A DNA stretch of 64,000 nt. Origin: Stutzerimonas stutzeri. Lineage in GTDB: Bacteria; Pseudomonadota; Gammaproteobacteria; Pseudomonadales; Pseudomonadaceae. Position numbers and translations under genes: made by a program. Under the pieces are notes generated by a model that was not told where the DNA came from, ran no database searches, and saw only the letters and a list, made by a program, of their open reading frames with translations. Positions 41,785 through 50,004 of this stretch are shown one piece after another; the stretch's first letter is position 1; each line of letters opens with the position of its first letter. Location: assembly GCF_002890915.1 (NCBI RefSeq), contig NZ_POUT01000009.1, forward strand, positions 62,001-126,000. Reading direction: 5' to 3'.

Positions 41785-43323
41785 TCAGCGGCTTGAAAAC
41801 GCGACGGGGGCGGCAGCGCCCCGCAGCGGATGGGTTGCGGTCGATGCCGTCGTGGATACGTCCCAGCCACCACCAAGGGCCTTGTACAGCGCCACCAGTT
41901 GCACGGCGGCGTTGGTATGCGCGCGTGCGGCTGCGGTTTCGGCCTCGTGCAGACTGCGCTGGGCAGCCAGCAGTTCGACCAGCGCAATGTCGCCCGCCGC
42001 GTAGCGCGCCTTGGCGTGGCCGTAGCTGGTGCGCGCGGCATCCAGTGCCATACCGCGGCGCTCCAGTGTGTCCAGCCCGCCGTGGTAGTCGCCAAGCGCG
42101 CGCTCGGCATCGCCCAGCGCCGCCAGCACGGCCTGCTCATAGGCCAGCGCGGCCTGTCGCTCGGCCGCCTCGCGTGCCCGAATTTCGGCTCGCACACGGC
42201 CACCGTCGAACAGGCGCCAGGAAATCAGCGGCAGGATGGAAAAACGCGAGCTGGATGCATCGAACCAATCGCCCGTACTGAGCGCTTGGAACCCGCCGCC
42301 GACACCGATGGAGAGTTTGGGGAACAACTCGGCCGTGGCCACGCCGATGTCGGCGGAACTCGCTGCCAGGTGACGTTCCGCAGCCAGCACGTCCGGGCGC
42401 CGGCGCAGCATCTCTGCGCGCTCGCCCACCGGCAGCGCCCGCAGCGTGCTCGGCGTCAAGGGGCCATCCAGCAGTGCCAGCTCCCGCTCCGGCGGCGCGC
42501 CCAGCAGCACGCCCAGGCTGAGTATCGCGGCGCGCTGACGCGCCTGGATATCCGGGATGAGCGCGTTGACTGCTGTCCATTGGGCGTACGCCGCCTCCAC
42601 GTCGGCGGCCGACGCGTCGCCCAGCGCATGCCGCAGGCGCACCAATTCCAAGGTCTGCTGCAGCGTATCCAGTGTGGCCTGTTGTGCGTGCAACTCGTAG
42701 CGGGCGCCGACGGCGGTGAACCAAGTGCGCGCGACCTCGGCCACGATGCGCATGCGTATGCCCTGCGCCTCGGCTTCGGTCGCCTGCAGGCGGGCGCTGG
42801 CGCCTTCCAGCGCCCGCCGCTTGGCCCCGAACAAGTCGGCCTCCCAGGCCGCGTCGAAGCCCGCGTCGTAGATGGTCTGCGTGGCGTCAAGGCCGGGGAT
42901 CGAACCTACGGGCAGGGGTCCGTTCTCGCTTTGACGGCGCCGGTTGACGCTCGCGCCAGCGGCGGCGGTGGGCAATGCCTCGCCGGCCACACGATCGCGC
43001 AGGGCGCGTGCCTCATCGATGCGTGCCGCAGCGTGGCGCAGATCCAGGTTCTGTGCCAGCGCCGTGGCCATCAGGCGATCGAGGATGGGATCGTCCAGTG
43101 CAGACCACCATTGGCTCAAGTCTGCGGACTGGGATTCGCTTGCCAACGGCAAGCTCCAGCCGCTGCCGACGTCGACCGGCGGCGGCTCGCGGTAGTCGGG
43201 GCCCACGCTTGCGCAGGCAGTCAGCAGCACGCAGGACAGGGCCAGCACGAGCGGACGCGCGCGCCCAGGGGTCAGGCCGGTGACGGTTGCGCGAAGAAAG
43301 GGAGTGCGGGGCTTGGATTTCAT
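41785..43323 (-). CDS. TolC/NodT-type outer-membrane efflux lipoprotein
   Basis: A 512-residue outer-membrane channel: lipobox LTACAS after a signal peptide, then two OEP repeats (WWSALDDPILDRLMATALAQNLDLRHAAARIDEARA near the start and DIGVATAELFPKLSIGVGGGF in the middle). It would complete the tripartite pump with the HlyD and ABC proteins upstream. It begins with ATGA overlapping the second permease stop. The start follows the lipobox logic rather than the upstream Met at 43392. Confidence 0.9.
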   Translation of the reverse strand: MKSKPRTPFLRATVTGLTPGRARPLVLALSCVLLTACASVGPDYREPPPVDVGSGWSLPLASESQSADLSQWWSALDDPILDRLMATALAQNLDLRHAAARIDEARALRDRVAGEALPTAAAGASVNRRRQSENGPLPVGSIPGLDATQTIYDAGFDAAWEADLFGAKRRALEGASARLQATEAEAQGIRMRIVAEVARTWFTAVGARYELHAQQATLDTLQQTLELVRLRHALGDASAADVEAAYAQWTAVNALIPDIQARQRAAILSLGVLLGAPPERELALLDGPLTPSTLRALPVGERAEMLRRRPDVLAAERHLAASSADIGVATAELFPKLSIGVGGGFQALSTGDWFDASSSRFSILPLISWRLFDGGRVRAEIRAREAAERQAALAYEQAVLAALGDAERALGDYHGGLDTLERRGMALDAARTSYGHAKARYAAGDIALVELLAAQRSLHEAETAAARAHTNAAVQLVALYKALGGGWDVSTTASTATHPLRGAAAPVAFSSR

Positions 43324-44438
43324 TGCAGGCGTCCTCGGACGAATACGGTGGCCATGGTCAGCGTGGCGAGGGCGATGACCGCCAGCGGCCACAGGCTGGC
43401 GAGAATGTCACCGGGCGGCATGGCCTTGAGAAAGCTGCCTTCGACGATGATGAGGAAATGGGTCAGTGGGATGGCCTGAGCCAGCCATTGCAGGACGACA
43501 GGCATGTTTTCCACAGGCGTCGCAAAGCCGGACATCAGCACCGCCGGCACGCCGATGGCGAACGCTCCCAGGATGGCCTGCTGCTGCGTCATGCTGACCG
43601 CGGAAATCATCAGACCGATGCCGACCACCGAGGCGATGAACAGCACCAGGCTGGCAAGCAGGAGTGCAAACGAGCCCGTAAACGGGATGCCGAACAGGAA
43701 GACGCCCGCGCTGATCATGAACAGGCCCAGCCCGGTGCCAATTGCGAGTGCCGGCAGCGACTTGGAGATGATGATCTCGGGCGTCGAGGTGGGCGACACC
43801 AGCAACTGGTCGAAGGTGCCCAGCTCGCGCTCGCGCGCGATCGACAACGAGGTGATCAAGAGCGAGCTGAACAGCGCCAGGATGCCCGTCAGGCCGGGCA
43901 CGATGAACCAGCGGTAGACCAGATTCGGGTTGAACCAGTGGCGCACGACGACCGGCGTTGGCGCTTGCGCGTCGGGCACGACCTCGGCGCCGACATCGGC
44001 GGCGATGGTGGACAGATAGGCCACGGTGATCTGCCCGGAGTTGCTGCGCCGGCCATCGACCAGTACCTGCGCGCGGCCACTTTCGCCGGCGGCGATGGAG
44101 CGCGAAAAATCCACCGGGATGGCGAGCGCGGCGATCACCTCGCCACGGTCGATCAGCTCGTGCAGCTGCTGCTGGCTGTCGACATGCCGGACGTGGGTGA
44201 TGAAGCGGGCGCTGTCCAGGCGCTGTACCAACTCGTGCGACCACCGCCCCGCATCCTGATCGTAGACGGCGATATCGACGTTGCGCACTTCCAGCGTCGC
44301 GGCAAAGGCAAACACCAGCAACTGCAGGATCGGCGGCACGAACACCACCATGCGGCTGCGCGGGTCGCGCAGGACGCTGAGTACTTCCTTGATGAACTGG
44401 GCGCGCAGGCGGGTGAACGAGAATGCGGAAGTCAACAT
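43320..44438 (-). CDS. ABC-2 type permease of the exporter, second subunit
   Basis: A 372-residue ABC-2 permease of the YhhJ type: one N-terminal transmembrane segment, a large periplasmic part (AVYDQDAGRWSHELVQRLDSARFITHVRHVDSQQQL) and five or six C-terminal segments with GERELGTFDQLLVSPTSTPEII. The paired permease gene is four bases upstream. The substrate is not shown by the sequence. Confidence 0.88.
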   Translation of the reverse strand: MLTSAFSFTRLRAQFIKEVLSVLRDPRSRMVVFVPPILQLLVFAFAATLEVRNVDIAVYDQDAGRWSHELVQRLDSARFITHVRHVDSQQQLHELIDRGEVIAALAIPVDFSRSIAAGESGRAQVLVDGRRSNSGQITVAYLSTIAADVGAEVVPDAQAPTPVVVRHWFNPNLVYRWFIVPGLTGILALFSSLLITSLSIARERELGTFDQLLVSPTSTPEIIISKSLPALAIGTGLGLFMISAGVFLFGIPFTGSFALLLASLVLFIASVVGIGLMISAVSMTQQQAILGAFAIGVPAVLMSGFATPVENMPVVLQWLAQAIPLTHFLIIVEGSFLKAMPPGDILASLWPLAVIALATLTMATVFVRGRLQ

Positions 44439-44442
44439 CGCG

Positions 44443-45612
44443 TCACTCCAGGTTCTTGCGCGTGGCGCGCTTGGCGATCACGAAGAACAGCACCCCGATC
44501 GCCGCCATGGCCGCCAGGTTGGGCAGGAACACGGCCCAGATGTCGCCGGCCAGGAACACCGTCTTCAGCGAATCGACGAAGTAACGCGCCGGAACCAGCC
44601 GGGTGATGGCGCGGATCGGTGCCGGCATAGCGTCGATCTCATATAGAAACCCCGACAACATGAAAGCTGGCAGGAAGCCCGTGAACAGCGCGATCTGCGC
44701 GGCCAGGAACTGGTTGCGTGCCAATGAGGAAATCAGCAGACCCTGACCCAGCGCCGGCACCATGAACACCGCCGACAAGAGCAACAGGGACAGCAAAGAG
44801 CCGCGCATCGGGACGCCGAACACGAACACCGCCAGCGCCGCTGCGCCCAGCGTGGACAGCATGCCGAGCACGAAGTACGGTAGCAGCTTGCCGATCAGGA
44901 TTTCGGCCACCGAGGCCGGCGTGGACAGCACTGCCTCCATGGTGCCGCGCTCCCATTCACGCGCCACCACCAGTGCAGTCAGCATGGTGCCGATGATGGT
45001 CATGACGATGGCGATGGCGCCGGGAATCAGTGCGCGTCGGCTTTCCAGCTCGGGGTTGAACCAGTAGCGCGGCTCCAGCATGATGGACTGCGCTGGTGCT
45101 CCGACGTCCAGTCCGGCACGCCAGGACTGGACCACGCCACGGGCGTAGTTCTCGACGTAGTTGGCGGTATTGGGGTAGGAGCCATCGGTGACGATCTGCA
45201 CCAGCGGCTCGCTGCCACGGAGGGCCAGACGCTGCTCGATATCTTGCGGGATCACCACGTAGCCGCGCAGGTCGCCTGAGACCAGTTGGTCGGCCACTTC
45301 GCGTCGGTCATGAGCGAAGTGCGTATCCAGGAAGCGGGTGCCCGAAAACGCTGCGGCCAGCGACTGTGCCGATGCGCCGGGTGACTCCAGGACCACGCCG
45401 ACACGGACATCCTTCGCATCCAGCGACACCGCATAGGCGAACAGCAGCAGCAACACCACCGGCAGCACGAACGCGATCAGCAGCGTCGATGGGTCGCGCA
45501 GCGCCTGGTAGCTTTCCTTGGTCACCAGAGCGATCAAGCGCCGCAGATCAAAACGGCGCAAGTCGGTCTGCAGGGGGCCACTCCCGTCTTTGTGCATTGT
45601 GGCGCCGTTCAT
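44443..45612 (-). CDS. ABC-2 type permease of the exporter, first subunit
   Basis: A 389-residue ABC-2 permease with the same layout as its neighbour; the conserved REWERGTMEAVLSTPASVAEILIGK loop lies about two thirds along. It begins with ATGA overlapping the ATPase stop, so ATPase and permeases are made in order. Homologues act with the RbbA-type ATPase and a HlyD protein. Confidence 0.88.
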   Translation of the reverse strand: MNGATMHKDGSGPLQTDLRRFDLRRLIALVTKESYQALRDPSTLLIAFVLPVVLLLLFAYAVSLDAKDVRVGVVLESPGASAQSLAAAFSGTRFLDTHFAHDRREVADQLVSGDLRGYVVIPQDIEQRLALRGSEPLVQIVTDGSYPNTANYVENYARGVVQSWRAGLDVGAPAQSIMLEPRYWFNPELESRRALIPGAIAIVMTIIGTMLTALVVAREWERGTMEAVLSTPASVAEILIGKLLPYFVLGMLSTLGAAALAVFVFGVPMRGSLLSLLLLSAVFMVPALGQGLLISSLARNQFLAAQIALFTGFLPAFMLSGFLYEIDAMPAPIRAITRLVPARYFVDSLKTVFLAGDIWAVFLPNLAAMAAIGVLFFVIAKRATRKNLE

Positions 45613-47381
45613 GTGGCGGCCTCCAGCTCACGGTCTGACGACTCCACCAGATGAATGAAGGCGTCCTCCATCGTCGGGTCGGGTCGTTCGGGGCTGACCG
45701 CCGAACGTTTGAGCGCGTCGGGCGTATCCAGCGCGATCAGTTGCGCACGCGAGAGCATGGCTACGCGGTCGCAGTATTCGGCCTCGTCCATGAAGTGGGT
45801 GGTGACCATGATGGTCACGCCCTTGCGGGCCAGTCCGTTGATGTGGGTCCAGAATTCACGCCGGGTGATCGGGTCCACGCCCGAAGTGGGTTCATCCAGG
45901 AACAGTACGGGCGGCCGGTGCATCAGCGAACAAGCCAATGCCAGGCGCTGCTTGTGGCCCAGCGGCAGGGAATCGGGCGTGGCGGACAGCCAGTCGCCCA
46001 GATCGAAGGTTTCGATCATCTCGGCAATGCGCTCGCGCCGGGTGTTGCCTTCCAGTCCGTAGACGCCGGCCGAGAATTCCAGGTTCTGCTGCACCGAGAG
46101 CAGGCCGTAGAGCGAAAACTTCTGCGCCATGTAGCCGAGCCGGCTCTTGGCTGCGCCGGTGGCGCGGCGCAGATCATGGCCCACCACATGCGCTTCGCCA
46201 GCAGTGGGTTTCAACAGGCCGCACAACATCTTGAAGGTGGTGGACTTGCCCGCGCCGTTGGGGCCGAGCAGACCGAAGATTTCGCCCTTTTGCACCTCGA
46301 AGCTGACGTTGTCGGTGGCGGTGAACTCGCCGAAGCGCTTGGTGAGGTTTCGGCACGACACGGCAATGTCGGAACCCAGCTCAACCGGCGGCAGACGCTC
46401 GGCCAGCGTCGAAGTGCCGCCGGGGCCGCCACCGAGCAGATCGATGAAGGCGTCTTCGAAGCGCGCGGGCACCTGCGCCAGCTCCACTCGCGCCTGATCG
46501 GACAGGGCCTGGAGCTGCTCCGCCTCGGCGCCCTCGCGCAACACCACGCGCACGCCGGCGCCCTGGATCACGCCATCGCTCACGCTGGGCAGGTCGAGTG
46601 CCTGGGTCAGGACCGCTCGGCGCTCGGCACCGACGTCTTCCAGACGGAAACTGCGGCCTTCAAGCTGCGCGGTCAGCTCCTGCGGCGGGCCATCGAACAG
46701 GAGCTGCCCTTGGTTCAGCAGCAGCACGCTCTCGCAGCGCTCGGCTTCGTCGAGATAGGCGGTGGACCAGACCACGGCCATGCCGTCATCGGTCAGCGCC
46801 TGCACCATGCGCCACAAGTCCTGGCGGCTGACCGGGTCGACACCCACGCCCGGCTCGTCCAGCAGCAGCACCTTCGGCCGCGCCATGAGCGCACAGGCAA
46901 GGCCCAGCTTCTGCTTCATGCCGCCGGAGAGCTTGCCGGCCAGGCGCTTGGTGAAGGGTCCGAGCCGCGTGAAGTCCAGCAGCTCGGCAAACAGATCGGC
47001 GTTGCGGTCCGCATCCATACCGCGCAACTGCGCATACAGGCGCATGTTCTCCATCACCGACAGGTCTTCGTACAGGCCAAAGCGTTGCGGCATGTAGCCA
47101 CTGGCGACATGAATGGCGTCGTTGTCCTTGACCACGTCAAAGCCTGCCAAGGTGACGTGGCCGGCGTTCGGCACCAGGAGGCCGGTCAGAATCCGCATCA
47201 GCGTCGTCTTGCCAGCGCCGTCGGGGCCGACCAGACCCGTCAGCCGCCCATAGTGGATGCGCGCGCTCAAGCCCCGCAGCGCCTTTACGTCGCCGAAATG
47301 CTTGTCCACGTCTTCGATGACGACGGCAGCGTCTTCGCCCGCACCCGCAGGCACGGCGGCGATGGCAGGGCTTGCCTGCAT
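45609..47381 (-). CDS. Tandem-NBD ABC ATPase of the exporter (RbbA-like)
   Basis: A 590-residue protein with two complete ATP-binding domains: Walker A GPDGAGKTT with LSGGMKQKLGLACALMARPKVLLLDEPGVGVDP, then Walker A GPNGAGKST with LPLGHKQRLALACSLMHRPPVLFLDEPTSGVDP. The second signature motif reads LPLGH, a non-canonical signature. The start at 47381 avoids overlap with the HlyD stop; a Met at 47420 is an alternative. The two-domain fusion supplies both ATPase sites for the two permeases. Confidence 0.9.
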   Translation of the reverse strand: MQASPAIAAVPAGAGEDAAVVIEDVDKHFGDVKALRGLSARIHYGRLTGLVGPDGAGKTTLMRILTGLLVPNAGHVTLAGFDVVKDNDAIHVASGYMPQRFGLYEDLSVMENMRLYAQLRGMDADRNADLFAELLDFTRLGPFTKRLAGKLSGGMKQKLGLACALMARPKVLLLDEPGVGVDPVSRQDLWRMVQALTDDGMAVVWSTAYLDEAERCESVLLLNQGQLLFDGPPQELTAQLEGRSFRLEDVGAERRAVLTQALDLPSVSDGVIQGAGVRVVLREGAEAEQLQALSDQARVELAQVPARFEDAFIDLLGGGPGGTSTLAERLPPVELGSDIAVSCRNLTKRFGEFTATDNVSFEVQKGEIFGLLGPNGAGKSTTFKMLCGLLKPTAGEAHVVGHDLRRATGAAKSRLGYMAQKFSLYGLLSVQQNLEFSAGVYGLEGNTRRERIAEMIETFDLGDWLSATPDSLPLGHKQRLALACSLMHRPPVLFLDEPTSGVDPITRREFWTHINGLARKGVTIMVTTHFMDEAEYCDRVAMLSRAQLIALDTPDALKRSAVSPERPDPTMEDAFIHLVESSDRELEAAT

Positions 47382-47382
47382 C

Positions 47383-48420
47383 TCAACGCCCCCCCGGGAT
47401 ACTGGTGCCGGCTTTCGCATCGACCTCGATCGTCACCGGCATGCCCTGGCGCAAGGCACTGTCGCTGTCGGCTTCGTCGATGACGATGCGCAGGCGGTAG
47501 ACCAGATCCGTGCGCAAATCCGTCGTCTCCACCGTCTTGGGGGTGAACTCGGCGCGCGGCGAGATGAAGCCGATCTGGCCGCGATAGACCTTCTCTGATG
47601 AATCGCTTTTGACGCGCACCACAGTACCGGGCGCGATGCGCCCCAAGTCCGACTCGCCCACGTAGGCGCGCACGTAAACCGGCTTGTCCAGGCTCAGGCT
47701 GTAGACCGCGCTCTGGCTTGCGACCATGCTGCCGGGCTCCCGCACTCGTGCGATGACGGTGCCGCTACTGGGCGCCATCAACTCGGTGTCCGCCAAGGCT
47801 GTCGTGGCTTGCGCTGCGGCGGCCTGTGCGGCCGCAAGGCGAGCTTCTGCCGCGGCGATGTCTTCCTTGCGAAAACCTTCGGATGCTTGCGACAGGGCCG
47901 CCTTGGCCGCTTCGACGCCAGCGGTTGCCTGGTCGCGCGCCGTGCGGGCGGCATCGACCGTGCGCTGGCTGCTGGCGCCCGATGCCAGCAGGCCACTCTG
48001 GCGCTGGAAATTGCGCTCGGTCTCGGTGGCGAGCGCCTGGGCCTGCCTGAGGGCTTCGCGCGCCTGGGTGATTTCCTGCGGTCGCAGGCCGCGGCGCAGC
48101 TTGGCCAGTTCCGCCTGCGCCACCTGCACCTGGGCCTGTGCTGCCGCAAGTGCTTCCCGATAGGGTTGCGCGTCAAGCGCCGCCAGGCGCGCGCCCGCGC
48201 TGACGGCATCGCCCTCATCGAAAGCCATTTGCATCACGCGCCCGGGCTGACGGAAGGCCAGTTGCACCTCGCGGATGTCGACGTTGCCGTAGAGGCGCAA
48301 TGCATCTTGTTGTCCATGGTCGCGCGACAGCCAGAACGCCAGTGCGCCGCCAAGAGCGAGCACGACGACGGCGATCACGACCCAACGGGTTTTCTTGAAG
48401 AGGAGGTTTGGAGTTTTCAT
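47383..48420 (-). CDS. HlyD-family periplasmic adaptor of the exporter
   Basis: A 345-residue membrane-fusion protein: one N-terminal transmembrane segment (WVVIAVVVLALGGALAFWL), a lipoyl/barrel-sandwich region (DIREVQLAFRQPGRVMQMAFDEGDAVSAGARLAALDAQPY), two Ala/Gln-rich coiled-coil arms and a C-terminal barrel. It links the inner-membrane pump with the outer-membrane channel at 41785-43323. The order adaptor-ATPase-permease-permease-channel is the usual one for this exporter type. Confidence 0.9.
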   Translation of the reverse strand: MKTPNLLFKKTRWVVIAVVVLALGGALAFWLSRDHGQQDALRLYGNVDIREVQLAFRQPGRVMQMAFDEGDAVSAGARLAALDAQPYREALAAAQAQVQVAQAELAKLRRGLRPQEITQAREALRQAQALATETERNFQRQSGLLASGASSQRTVDAARTARDQATAGVEAAKAALSQASEGFRKEDIAAAEARLAAAQAAAAQATTALADTELMAPSSGTVIARVREPGSMVASQSAVYSLSLDKPVYVRAYVGESDLGRIAPGTVVRVKSDSSEKVYRGQIGFISPRAEFTPKTVETTDLRTDLVYRLRIVIDEADSDSALRQGMPVTIEVDAKAGTSIPGGR

Positions 48421-48447
48421 CGATGGGTTTCCGCTGGATAAAGGTGC

Positions 48448-48873
48448 TCAGTGCTCGCGTGCGACCGGCGCATTCGCCGCTGACCGGCGCCAGGCGATGG
48501 CCGCTATGCCAGCCCACACCAACGTGCGCAGCGTCATGGCGACCACCGTGCGTCGCTCCCAGGCGCCACCCAGAGCCACATGCACTCCGAAAGCGAGGAA
48601 CACGAGTGCGGTCGCCACCGTGATGACAATCGCCAACCACGCGGCCCAGCGCCGGCGCATCCACAAGCCGACGCCGGCGACGATGTAGGCGAACCCGGCC
48701 AGAAAATTGAACCAGAGCACGAAAGGCACATAGTGGCCGGCGGCTTGGCGCGCCGCGCCGTCGACAAACAGAACGGCGCCGCCCTCCCGAAGAGTGAGCA
48801 GGCCGAAGCCGATCGCGAGCGGGGAGATCAGCCAGTGCCAGATGCTGCGTTGTGGATGAGTGGTCATCTTCAT
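48448..48873 (-). CDS. Small four-helix membrane protein of the exporter operon
   Basis: A 141-residue integral membrane protein with four transmembrane segments (HWLISPLAIGFGLLTLREGGAVLFV; YVPFVLWFNFLAGFAYIVAGVGLWM; RWAAWLAIVITVATALVFLAFG; VVAMTLRTLVWAGIAAIAW). No family is recognised. It lies between tetR and hlyD on the same strand, 27 bases before hlyD, so it belongs to the operon. Confidence 0.75.
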   Translation of the reverse strand: MKMTTHPQRSIWHWLISPLAIGFGLLTLREGGAVLFVDGAARQAAGHYVPFVLWFNFLAGFAYIVAGVGLWMRRRWAAWLAIVITVATALVFLAFGVHVALGGAWERRTVVAMTLRTLVWAGIAAIAWRRSAANAPVAREH

Positions 48874-49060
48874 GGCCTTTACTTGATCGCGGAAACTCCC
48901 AAGCCTTCGCCGTCGTCGCGGTGTGCGTGTGCGTTCCGCCGGGCGGTCGGGCTGAGTGTTGAATGACGCGGATTCGCGCTGGAGGCGCAACGCGATCGCA
49001 TGACCGTGGTGTGCCTCTCGGCCGACCGGGCAACTGCGTGGCGGCAGGATGGAAGGCGTT

Positions 49061-49669
49061 TCATCGGGTGTGCGTGATGCCACGGAGATAGATGGCAAAC
49101 ACGGCTGGCGCATCACGACGGATGCGACTGACCTTGCCGGCCAACAGCGACTGCATGACCAGTCCCTGGATCGTGCCGATGAACAACACGGCGGCGGCAT
49201 CTACGTCCAGATCCGCATCCAGGTCGCCTTGGGCCTTGCCTGCCTCCATCAGGCGGCGCAGGCGCTGTTCGTATTGACGGAGCAAGGTCTGCACCATCCG
49301 CTTGGCGAGCGTCTCGCCAGAGCGTTGCAGTTCTCCGAACAGCATGCGCGGCACGCCGGGATGCTTGGCCACGAAGTCGATGTGCGTCATGAACATGGCT
49401 TCGAGTGCCGCGGCAGGAGACGCGGCGCCCTCGGCCGCCTTGTCCACGCGCACCAGCAGACGCTCACCGACCCAGGTCATCGTTGCCTCCAGGATCGCGT
49501 CCTTGGTGGGGAAGTGGCGAAACAGCGCGCCCTGCGTCAAACCCATTCGATCGGCGATGGCCGTGGTCGTGATTTCGGCCGGGTTTTGCTCCGCGGCCAA
49601 GTCCACCACCGCTTGCACTGTGGCAGCACGCCGCTCTTCAGCGGACAGATGTTGAGGACGTTCGCTCAC
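49061..49669 (-). CDS. TetR/AcrR-family repressor
   Basis: A 202-residue TetR protein: N-terminal helix-turn-helix (ITTTAIADRMGLTQGALFRHFPTKDAILEATMTWV, residues about 33-67) and a helical ligand domain. It is the first gene of the exporter operon and is divergent from phaC. A 21-bp operator-like sequence is found at its own promoter and, nearly unchanged, at the phaC promoter, so it probably represses both. The ligand is unknown. Confidence 0.88.
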   Translation of the reverse strand: MSERPQHLSAEERRAATVQAVVDLAAEQNPAEITTTAIADRMGLTQGALFRHFPTKDAILEATMTWVGERLLVRVDKAAEGAASPAAALEAMFMTHIDFVAKHPGVPRMLFGELQRSGETLAKRMVQTLLRQYEQRLRRLMEAGKAQGDLDADLDVDAAAVLFIGTIQGLVMQSLLAGKVSRIRRDAPAVFAIYLRGITHTR

Positions 49670-49685
49670 CGATCAGACTCCATAA

Positions 49686-49709
49686 AGTAAGTGACTTATT
49701 ACTATCCTA
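49686..49709 (-). promoter_or_regulatory. tetR promoter with operator-like sequence
   Basis: Minus strand: candidate -10 TAGGAT runs into GATAGTAATAAGT-C-ACTTAC, containing the palindrome TAAGT-n-ACTTA. Only two of 21 positions differ from the phaC copy (one at the palindrome centre, one at the last base). Confidence 0.68.
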
Positions 49710-49941
49710 ACATGCAATACATCCGCGTCGCAAGATCGGGAATACGGTTCATCGCATGGGAAAGGATGGTTCCTGCCCCATCCATGGATCGTGGCCAAGT
49801 GAGCTGACGAGACCCAGGTAGCGAACACACTCCTCTGGCACATCATGAGTAATCGGTCGGCAGGTCGGCCACCCCATTCAGAGCAAGAGAAGCGGTTTCG
49901 TTCGAGCGAAGGCGGAAATCCCCCGGGCGTTCTTCAAGGCT

Positions 49942-49987
49942 TTGCATCTTTTCCCGTAGGCATTATGATAGTAATAAGTTACTTACA
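49942..49987 (+). promoter_or_regulatory. phaC promoter with the same operator-like sequence
   Basis: Plus strand: candidate -35 TTGCAT (49942-49947), 16-base spacer, -10 TATGAT (49964-49969), then GATAGTAATAAGT-T-ACTTAC overlapping the likely start site. A GGAAGG ribosome site precedes the phaC ATG. Confidence 0.68.
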
Positions 49988-50004
49988 ACATCGGAAGGCC
50001 AGAG

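Noticed and set aside
42287..47483. Long plus-strand frames opposite the exporter operon
   Set aside because: Antisense shadows; no domain and no ribosome sites, while minus-strand genes overlap by ATGA in order.
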